Below are positions 50,554 through 57,431 of a DNA stretch of 64,000 nt, piece by piece (within the stretch, counting starts at the first letter, position 1; each line of letters opens with the position of its first letter). This DNA comes from CAIVAT01 sp037133475 (GTDB lineage: Bacteria; Bacteroidota; Bacteroidia; Bacteroidales; FEN-979), in NCBI GenBank assembly GCA_037133475.1, contig JBAXOB010000014.1, forward strand, positions 1-64,000. The letters run 5' to 3'. The notes below the pieces were generated by a model. That model was not told the origin of the DNA and made no database searches. It saw only the letters and a program-made list of their open reading frames with translations. The translations under genes were made by a program, and so were the position numbers.

Positions 50554-51612
50554 TTATTTGCCTCCTAAACGTTTGTAAATCATAGCCGAGATCCCGCTGA
50601 CGAACGCTGTCTGTTTTTCGATGTGATTCCCGCGGGTCATGATGGTGAGGATATAGGGGGAATTATGGGCGTAAATGATGCCTGATTCTGAAAAGTCCAT
50701 CACACCATTAATACCTCTTTCCCCGAATTTATGAGCAACGACGGTGCCTTCGGGCAGTTCTTTTACGAGCCCTTCCCTGAAACTGCTCTCCGTCAGGAGT
50801 TTCAGTCCGTATTCCGAAAGCTCTTCGTTGACAAAAGTTGCATTGTAAAGTAACCTGAAAAACTTCGAATACTGCCGCGGCGAAATTGAATAGACTAAAT
50901 CGCCCGGTTCATAGTATGGGATATCGATATCCTTGAAAAACTCGCGGTACTGACTGGTGTCCATATGGCAGTTCAGCAAATAGGTGGCGTTATTGTCCGA
51001 TTCGTCGATCATATACCTGAGGAGCCTGGCAACCGGGTACTTCCGACCGGGAATAATAGAATCTCCTTTGTATTTCTGCGTCGGGAAGCTGATACTCGCC
51101 TTCTCGTATACGAATTCCTTTTTTAAGGTTCCCGGGTGGAGTTCCTCCTGCTTCAGGTAATAGAGCAGGATGGGCAGTTTCATGAGACTTCCGGGATGGT
51201 AATCATGGTTCCCGAACATACTCGTCCAGAAGCCGGAATTCATGTCCTTCACATAAACCGATGCGGCGGTGATCATGCCGGTATTTTCTGCCTGCTCGAT
51301 GAATGCGGCAATATCGGCTTTAAGGGATGAGAAAGCTTCCGATTCCGACTCCGATTCGGCAAGAAGCAGCGGGCGTGTGTACTTATCGTGCGCATCTGCA
51401 AGCCGGATGATCGCCAGGGAACACGGGCTGCTGGTGAAATGCTGGCTGGCCGCGCGATTTGCGGCCCGTGATGCCTTGATTATGAAGAAAACATTGGATG
51501 CCAGTAGGATGAGGAGGAGCCCTGAAAACAGGACAACAATGCTTCTGAACCTTTTCAAAGATTTTTTGGTGGCAGTTTCACCATCCGGGAGATGATGATG
51601 TGTTTGTCGCAT
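50554..51612 (-). CDS. Serine hydrolase, class A beta-lactamase-like
   Basis: A 352-residue protein with one N-terminal membrane helix (SIVVLFSGLLLILLASNVFF) and a periplasmic domain. Beta-lactamase fold motifs: S-x-x-K in PGSLMKLPILLYY, SDN in IDESDNNATYLL, and an HKFGERG loop in place of KTG. Omega-loop Glu is not obvious, so activity as a beta-lactamase is doubtful; similar membrane-anchored proteins are called serine hydrolases of unknown substrate. It converges on mgtA, 34 bp away, and stands alone. Confidence 0.85.
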   Translation of the reverse strand: MRQTHHHLPDGETATKKSLKRFRSIVVLFSGLLLILLASNVFFIIKASRAANRAASQHFTSSPCSLAIIRLADAHDKYTRPLLLAESESESEAFSSLKADIAAFIEQAENTGMITAASVYVKDMNSGFWTSMFGNHDYHPGSLMKLPILLYYLKQEELHPGTLKKEFVYEKASISFPTQKYKGDSIIPGRKYPVARLLRYMIDESDNNATYLLNCHMDTSQYREFFKDIDIPYYEPGDLVYSISPRQYSKFFRLLYNATFVNEELSEYGLKLLTESSFREGLVKELPEGTVVAHKFGERGINGVMDFSESGIIYAHNSPYILTIMTRGNHIEKQTAFVSGISAMIYKRLGGK

Positions 51613-51803
51613 TGGCGGTAAGGTTAGTTTCCGTCAGACACTCATATGGGTAAAGGGTTGCCCGGATTAAAAATAAATCATCACAGGGCTGATTATCCGT
51701 AAGGCATTATTAATACCAGCATTCAACCAAATCGAAAGAGGGGATTTCCAACCATTCGCTTTCCTGCCGGGGGAACTGAAACCTTGGATGAATTGGCAAC
51801 GTC

Positions 51804-52670
51804 TTAATCCAGGTGGTAGATCAAGGTCACGCCTGCGCCCACATGACTCACAGGGAGAACCTTTAATTTCTTAAGGTGGTTGTTCATGATCGTCCGCCCG
51901 ATGGCAAATCCCAGCGCCGATCCTACAAACACGTCGGAGAACCAGTGATCGTTCTGGTAAACGCGTGAGGCTGCGGTAAACCCGGCAAAAGAGAAACAAA
52001 GAATGGGCACCCAGATGGTCTTGCTGTAGGAGGTGGCAACGACCGTGGCTATGGCAAAGGCAACCGTAGAATGTCCCGACGGAAATGAGCTGTTGGTTTT
52101 AAGGGTAAACGGCCCGTCCCATAAATTGGGATTTGGTGGATTATCCTCGTAGGGCCGGTGTCGCTGGGTAAGTTGTTTCAGCACCTCGGCGGCAACAAAA
52201 CCCAGCACATAGGCCTCCACTCCTTTCAGTGCCGTATACCGGGCCTTGTCATTTTTGGTAATTGCCCCGACCCCGTATAAGATGCCCAGTGCCGGGATAC
52301 TGTAGAAGCCGCTTCCCAGCCTTTCAAATCCGTATTTTGCAGCCTGATCCAGGAATTGGGTATGGGATAACTGAACTGCTTTCTGAATCCTGGCGTCCTG
52401 GGTGAAGAGTACCGCGGTGACAAGCACGACACCTGAAGCGGCCATCCACTGGTATTTGTTCCACCTGTAAGGTGCAATGGCAATATCCCTTGAATCGGTC
52501 AGCCACGATTTGAAATAGGCCTTGTCGGGAATGGTCGAAAGCGTCCGTTCATTTTTAGGGATCGCCCGCAGCCTGACATAGGAGGTATCCTCCTGCGCCA
52601 TTATGTTAACACCAGAGATAAAAAAAAAGACAATAACGATGATAGGGGCGATTTTCATTCGTGTCAACAT
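51804..52670 (-). CDS. PAP2 family phosphatase (first copy)
   Basis: A 288-residue protein: signal/membrane segment near residue 10, then PAP2 motifs: KQLTQRHRPYEDNP (motif 1), FPSGHSTVAFA (motif 2) and SRVYQNDHWFSDVFVGSALG (motif 3, His and Asp of the catalytic triad). This family dephosphorylates lipid phosphates such as undecaprenyl diphosphate or phosphatidate at the periplasmic face. An in-frame Met at residue 5 is an equally possible start. It follows promoter site 12 and shares the regulon with a second PAP2 gene at 55617. Confidence 0.93.
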   Translation of the reverse strand: MLTRMKIAPIIVIVFFFISGVNIMAQEDTSYVRLRAIPKNERTLSTIPDKAYFKSWLTDSRDIAIAPYRWNKYQWMAASGVVLVTAVLFTQDARIQKAVQLSHTQFLDQAAKYGFERLGSGFYSIPALGILYGVGAITKNDKARYTALKGVEAYVLGFVAAEVLKQLTQRHRPYEDNPPNPNLWDGPFTLKTNSSFPSGHSTVAFAIATVVATSYSKTIWVPILCFSFAGFTAASRVYQNDHWFSDVFVGSALGFAIGRTIMNNHLKKLKVLPVSHVGAGVTLIYHLD

Positions 52671-52702
52671 GGGATAAAATTTCAGATCTTGTTATCTGAT
52701 TT

Positions 52703-52768
52703 CAAAAATAACATTTCCTTCAGGTTATTGTATTATATAATTCCGGTTGAATTTTACATAATTCACAC
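52703..52768 (-). promoter_or_regulatory. Regulon promoter site 12 (first PAP2 gene)
   Basis: Minus strand: GTGTGAATTATGTAA (52768-52754), 16 nt ending GGAATTA, TATAATA (52737-52731), 20 nt, TATTTTTG (52710-52703), a perfect -7 box. The right half is the weakest of the clear sites. Confidence 0.82.
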
Positions 52769-52839
52769 ATTCCCTTATTAAAAAACACCGGTCCTGAATG
52801 GATCGGTGTCAACGCATGACGGCACTTCATCGTCTCTTT

Positions 52840-53025
52840 TCAGACATGAATATTCATCAGGTAGGCAAAAAGTCCGAAAACCTTGAGCAGCCATACGATC
52901 ACCACAACCACGACCACAACGTTGAAGATCCTTTTTATCTTGATATCCATCGGTATGTAGGAGTTGACGAGCCAGAGCAGCACTCCGACGACGATCAGTA
53001 CGATTAATATTGTAAACAGTGGCAT
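52840..53025 (-). CDS. Thivi_2564-family small membrane protein, 61 aa
   Basis: The protein from ATG 53025 starts MPLFTILIVLIVVGVLLWLV, continues NSYIPMDIKIKRIFNVVVVV and ends FGLFAYLMNIHV: two membrane helices joined by the NxYIPMDxKIK loop, diagnostic of the Thivi_2564 family. A longer frame to 53145 overlaps the promoter and is rejected. It has its own promoter site 13. Function is unknown; such tiny proteins are common in stress regulons. Confidence 0.9.
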   Translation of the reverse strand: MPLFTILIVLIVVGVLLWLVNSYIPMDIKIKRIFNVVVVVVVIVWLLKVFGLFAYLMNIHV

Positions 53026-53048
53026 AACATATATTTTTAGGTAGAAGG

Positions 53049-53114
53049 CAAAGGTACAGGTCAGAAAGCCGGCAAGTGTTACATAACAAAATGAATAACT
53101 TACATCATTCACAC
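53049..53114 (-). promoter_or_regulatory. Regulon promoter site 13 (Thivi_2564-family gene)
   Basis: Minus strand: GTGTGAATGATGTAA (53114-53100), 16 nt, TGTAACA (53083-53077), 20 nt, TACCTTTG (53056-53049), a perfect -7 box. Leader of about 20 nt to the ATG. Confidence 0.89.
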
Positions 53115-53161
53115 ATTGTTGGCATAATTTCAACTGAACCGGCAATGCATTCCGTTATTTA

Positions 53162-55555
53162 TCAATGGACCAGGGCCCTGCTATTCCTTTTCCGCTCCCG
53201 GCGATATTTTTCCCTTGGCGGAAACTGGTTTAATTCATTCAACCTTTCGTAGGCTCTCAGTACCGATCGCGGGAACACCCCATGATAACTGATCCTGTAA
53301 AAAGAAAATCCATTATAGGGGATGACATTAACTGCCGCTGACATCTCAATCCTGTCTGCCACTTTCCTGCTTCTGAAAACTGAATAAAAAACCTCCGAGC
53401 GCCGGTGGTTCAACTCGCGGAACCTGTTATTTATCAAGGATGAATCGATAATCCTGGCATATTTTTCCTGGTTGGTGCAGAGTGCGGGGTCGTGGGTCTG
53501 GCTGTTTAAATACTGCAAAAAGCGGGGATCCTGCGGCGACAACCTGTCCACAGTTTCTGAATCATGTTCATTGAAGGTCCTGCTGGTTTTTTGACTGGCC
53601 GCCAGGAAATACTTTTTCTTTGCTTCAAAAAACAGGATATACTCCTTTTCCCTGGCATCGTACTGGTGCGGTTCAACAGAAACTACCGATCCGGGATTTT
53701 CGGCAAGGAAGTCCGCCATTTTTATCATAAATTTTTTCTGCCTGTCGCTCAGTGAGTACTGGCGCATCTGCCATTTCAATGTGAGCGACTTTTCAATTTC
53801 AGTCTCAAGGCTACTGACCTCCATCCGGTAAGGCGTGGTGAGCGGTTTTATAAAAATATTTTTAACAAGATCGGCCAGGATATCCCCCAGGTGGAATTCA
53901 GGGACCTTCAGGTTTCCTGTTATCGGAATTTCATAGTCAATCACATTCCCCTTTTCACGGATTAATGACATGATAACGGTGAGCGGAAGCCATGTGATGC
54001 CCCCGTTCTTCAAATGACCTGCAACCCGCGGGTCAATGATCACCAGGTGGTTATTGCTTTGGATGATCCCCTTCCTGACTTTCCACGACCCATTGATTTC
54101 CAGGCTCCCCCTGTCAACAGGAAAGGAGGTGTAGGTGACCAGGTAGGGGTTAAACATGGCGACAGGCAGTTGCTGAAGGTGATATTGCAGATCAAAATCG
54201 GTGCTGTCGCGGGGGTTTACTTTTAGGGTGACCATGGCATTGCCATATGGCAGAATCCCTGATTTAACAACCACATCAATCCATTTTTGCCTCTTATAAA
54301 CAGAATCGGCCGTTATCTCCAGCGGGCTTAACTCAACTGAAAATTTCTCGAAGGGTTTGTAGTCGTTGAATTTAACATCCCCCCTGCAAATTTCAAACCT
54401 GTTGATCCTGTAGTTGCTCTGGAAAAAGTTCGCCGACAGCATTTTAATATAGCGGCCTATTTCAATGACAAGATTAAACCGGGCAGGATCTGAAATTACC
54501 CGGTTCATTTTTCCAGCGCTGCTGTCAAAGATAACCTGCAGGTTATTAAGCTTTTCATAGTGTTCGAATTTGAAAATGGGGTGAATGAGCGATACGGTAT
54601 CGAACTGGTATTGATGTTTGCCGGGGTTAATGTTGATAATTGACAGGCTGAGGCGGTCAAAGGAAAACAGGTCATCACTCCGGTTTTTCCCAAAATGAAA
54701 ATCATTGATGGCCATCCGGCCTGCGGCCGAGAGATTTTGTTCATCCTTCAGGTTACCGGTTGCCTTCAGATCGACGTCGAGGTTGGCGGTGAACTTGCCG
54801 CCACTGACCAGGTCACGGAGGTACTGACCAATGAGGTTCAGGTCGAATTTACGGGCGATAACCCGGTACCGGTAATCCATTGTCCTGAAATTTATGGTAA
54901 AATCGCCCCTGATATCTCCTGCCCCGATACCGGGCTGAAGGGCAAACTTTGCCGCCAGGGTGTCGGCATTCCACCTTTTCCCGGTACTTTCGATATTTAC
55001 GTGACGGATAAAATAGTCGACCGGAACCTGCCGTTCGTGAAAATAAAATTCACCTTCGGTAATGTTAACATGGAGAAAATTAAGATGGACCGCCGAAGAA
55101 GTTTTACGCTTTTTCGACGGGGTAAACCTGGTTACCAGGTCACTGAAATTAAAATCCTTTTTATCCATGAAAACCGTTCCCCTGGGCTTGTCGAGGTCGA
55201 GTTCAGTTATTTCAACAATTTTATGGAAGAGCTGATGCAGGGAGAACGTTGCGCTTAGCCCATTCGCCGTAAAAAAAAGGCTGTCGGCCGGCCGTCCTAC
55301 ATTCCACTTCGTTGATTCATAAATCTTAAGGTTGCTGATATGGACATAGCCGGTAAACGGATTCACATAAATCCAGCCCGTGGTGATTTTCCTTCCCGTT
55401 ACCTCTTCATCATAACGTCCGACCAGGTACGCGGCCAATGGGGATGCCACGATGATAACAACCACAAAGAGAACTGTAACGGTACAGATCAGGATCGCAA
55501 CCGATTTTATCAACCTGGATTTCGTAAATTTCATTGGCGGTGGTATCGTCATCAT
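53162..55555 (-). CDS. DUF748 / AsmA-like large envelope protein
   Basis: A 797-residue protein with one N-terminal membrane helix (SVAILICTVTVLFVVVIIVA) and a long periplasmic beta-rich body (YVHISNLKIYESTKWNVGRP, AAGRMAINDFHFGK, FNPYLVTYTSFPVDRGSLEI, VIMSLIREKGNVIDYEIPIT), matching the DUF748/AsmA-like family of bridge-type proteins that move phospholipids between membranes. The C-terminus adds helices and charged residues. MKFTKSRLIK at 55534 is an alternative start. It lies downstream of the PAP2 gene at 55617 on the same strand (61-bp gap), so one unit from site 14 is possible. Confidence 0.85.
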   Translation of the reverse strand: MMTIPPPMKFTKSRLIKSVAILICTVTVLFVVVIIVASPLAAYLVGRYDEEVTGRKITTGWIYVNPFTGYVHISNLKIYESTKWNVGRPADSLFFTANGLSATFSLHQLFHKIVEITELDLDKPRGTVFMDKKDFNFSDLVTRFTPSKKRKTSSAVHLNFLHVNITEGEFYFHERQVPVDYFIRHVNIESTGKRWNADTLAAKFALQPGIGAGDIRGDFTINFRTMDYRYRVIARKFDLNLIGQYLRDLVSGGKFTANLDVDLKATGNLKDEQNLSAAGRMAINDFHFGKNRSDDLFSFDRLSLSIININPGKHQYQFDTVSLIHPIFKFEHYEKLNNLQVIFDSSAGKMNRVISDPARFNLVIEIGRYIKMLSANFFQSNYRINRFEICRGDVKFNDYKPFEKFSVELSPLEITADSVYKRQKWIDVVVKSGILPYGNAMVTLKVNPRDSTDFDLQYHLQQLPVAMFNPYLVTYTSFPVDRGSLEINGSWKVRKGIIQSNNHLVIIDPRVAGHLKNGGITWLPLTVIMSLIREKGNVIDYEIPITGNLKVPEFHLGDILADLVKNIFIKPLTTPYRMEVSSLETEIEKSLTLKWQMRQYSLSDRQKKFMIKMADFLAENPGSVVSVEPHQYDAREKEYILFFEAKKKYFLAASQKTSRTFNEHDSETVDRLSPQDPRFLQYLNSQTHDPALCTNQEKYARIIDSSLINNRFRELNHRRSEVFYSVFRSRKVADRIEMSAAVNVIPYNGFSFYRISYHGVFPRSVLRAYERLNELNQFPPREKYRRERKRNSRALVH

Positions 55556-55616
55556 TGCCGGATGGCCATGCGGTTACAGGATTACCCCCTGACAGGGGCC
55601 AAAGCCTAGCGACCTA

Positions 55617-56507
55617 TTATTTCAGGGCCAGCTGGCGGCCTGTTCCCAGTTTCCAGTGTACACTCACCCCAACTTCATCAGGAGAAGTAGTGAGACCAAG
55701 GGCAAGATACCTGCTGCAGGGAACCTTGTGTAATGCCGGCACCACGATCCCGATAACGGCGCCCAGCACAAAACCAACGGCAACATCCGAGGGGAAGTGA
55801 TCCAGCGATTTTATCCGCGCATAACCTATAGCAAGAGGCGGTACCGATGCAGCAAGGTACAGGAGATATTTAACCGCCCCGATATTGGGATGATAATCGC
55901 AATAGGCCTTGACCATAAAAAAGGTGCTGTAGGTGCACGATCCGACATGCCCGCTGAAAAATGAATTGCGGCTGTTGTTGTTCGCACGGACATCGTGGGC
56001 AAGGTCGGTATAATACACAACCGGGCGATAACGGTTGATGAAGGTTGGTCCGAACGGGCTGTAATTGTACATACTAAAGGTTACCGTGTGCCCCTCCACG
56101 TAAATTAACAACAGGTCCAGCCAGTCCCGGCGCATATTTTTATCAATCATCAGCAGGCTGGGAAGCAGGAAAATACCAATCTCCCCGTAATCCGATATTT
56201 TCTTGAATAATGGGCGGTCTGCCGGATTCTGCTGCAACGACCACCTGTCAATTGAGTTCAGTAAATTTCTCTGCAATTCCAGGTTTTTTGGAAGAAGTTC
56301 CTCATCGGTAACAGCTAATTTGTTTTTCAGGCGGCTGATGGCAAAAAAATCTCCTGCCATCCCCACGCCAATAATACTGCCTGTTACGATGTAGTTGACA
56401 CGATACACTTTTGCTTTTTTTACAACTGTTTTCGTTGAATCGGAAGATTGGCAAAAAATTCCCAGGGGAATGAAAATGACCGCAAAAAAAATGACCAGGG
56501 CTTTCAT
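55617..56507 (-). CDS. PAP2 family phosphatase (second copy)
   Basis: A 296-residue protein with a signal/membrane N-terminus (MKALVIFFAVIFIPLGIFCQ) and PAP2 motifs in altered form: FINRYRPVVYYT (motif 1), NSFFSGHVGSCTYS (motif 2, with Phe-Ser-Gly-His) and ARIKSLDHFPSDVAVGFVLG (motif 3 with catalytic His and Asp). The substrate is likely a lipid phosphate at the periplasmic face. The sequence differs widely from the other PAP2 gene, so the two are not recent duplicates. It is the first gene after promoter site 14, with a leader of about 110 nt. Confidence 0.9.
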   Translation of the reverse strand: MKALVIFFAVIFIPLGIFCQSSDSTKTVVKKAKVYRVNYIVTGSIIGVGMAGDFFAISRLKNKLAVTDEELLPKNLELQRNLLNSIDRWSLQQNPADRPLFKKISDYGEIGIFLLPSLLMIDKNMRRDWLDLLLIYVEGHTVTFSMYNYSPFGPTFINRYRPVVYYTDLAHDVRANNNSRNSFFSGHVGSCTYSTFFMVKAYCDYHPNIGAVKYLLYLAASVPPLAIGYARIKSLDHFPSDVAVGFVLGAVIGIVVPALHKVPCSRYLALGLTTSPDEVGVSVHWKLGTGRQLALK

Positions 56508-56621
56508 AAGGTATAGTGCAAATTATGGGTGAATTTGCCGACGGCTACCTGGTGCCTGCGATCAGTTGCAATGGAAAAAATAATATTCAAACCAACTGCG
56601 GACAGGATAGGTCAACAGGTG

Positions 56622-56687
56622 CAAAGATGCAGCGGAATGGTTAAAGGAGTGTTACACAACTTTGAATGAAAGTTGCATCATTCACAC
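56622..56687 (-). promoter_or_regulatory. Regulon promoter site 14 (second PAP2 gene)
   Basis: Minus strand: GTGTGAATGATGCAA (56687-56673), 16 nt, TGTAACA (56656-56650), 20 nt, CATCTTTG (56629-56622). The left half overlaps the last codons of the second AraC-type gene (stop codon at 56684-56682). Confidence 0.88.
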
Positions 56688-57242
56688 ATTTTCGAGGGCG
56701 CTCCGCTTTTTTGTTTTGAGCGACTTAAAAAAGGAGGGCGTCAGGCCGGTCACCTTTTTAAACTGGTGGGAAAGATGCGCCACACTGCTGTAATGCAGTT
56801 TCCAGGCAATTTCGGAAAGGTTAAGCTCGTCGTAGATGATCAGCTCTTTTACCCTTTCAATTTTATGAAGGATCATAAAATGTTCAATGGTAATCCCTTT
56901 GGTTTCGGAAAAGATATTGGCAAGATAGGTATAATCGTAATCCAGTTTTTCGCACAGGTAATCTGAAAAATTCGTTTTTGGCAGTTCATCGGAATAATGA
57001 ATCATTTCAATAATGACATTCTGAATTTTTTCAATCAGGATGGCCTTTTTATCGTCCATCAGTTCAAGCCCCGATCTTCGTAAGGCAATTTTCAGTTGTT
57101 CACGCTGCTGTTCAGAAATATCTTCCATAACCTCAACTGTTCCCAGATCCACGGTAAGATGGTGCAGTCCCATTTTTTTCAATTCCTCCTTTACCACCAT
57201 TTTACAACGGATGCTTACCATGTATTTGATATAGAGCCTCAT
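56682..57242 (-). CDS. AraC-type HTH regulator with HMA-like N-terminal domain (copy 2)
   Basis: A 186-residue paralogue of the protein at 41049, sharing most residues over the whole length: MRLYIKYMVSIRCKMVVKEE, GLELMDDKKAILIEKIQ, YLANIFSETKGITIEHFM, LSEIAWKLHYSSVAHLSHQF and KKVTGLTPSFFKSLK. It has the same single Cys in the HMA-like part. The second HTH is nearly identical, so both proteins are expected to bind the same or overlapping sites. Unlike copy 1 it lacks a regulon site in its own promoter and is not next to a kinase. Confidence 0.9.
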   Translation of the reverse strand: MRLYIKYMVSIRCKMVVKEELKKMGLHHLTVDLGTVEVMEDISEQQREQLKIALRRSGLELMDDKKAILIEKIQNVIIEMIHYSDELPKTNFSDYLCEKLDYDYTYLANIFSETKGITIEHFMILHKIERVKELIIYDELNLSEIAWKLHYSSVAHLSHQFKKVTGLTPSFFKSLKTKKRSALENV

Positions 57243-57360
57243 GCGAAGTATCCTTGTTTTATAACCTTTATCTTTTTATGTTCATTTATTTTCCTTAATT
57301 CGTTCAATCCCGGCATTCCGGGTGAAATTGAGATGATCTGATCAAAATTATAAGAAAGAA

Positions 57361-57395
57361 CACTACCCGTCCTGCAGCCTGTCAGGCGGGTAGTG
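57361..57395 (-). terminator. Terminator-like hairpin after the BACON protein gene
   Basis: CACTACCCG (57361-57369) pairs with CGGGTAGTG (57387-57395), with an inner CCTG/CAGG pair and one bulge. On the minus strand it lies 37 bp after the stop of the BACON-T9SS gene and is followed by a U-rich tract (TTCTTTCTTAT). Confidence 0.7.
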
Positions 57396-57431
57396 CTCAT
57401 TGACATCAAAAAATCAAGGATGCCTGTTTGA

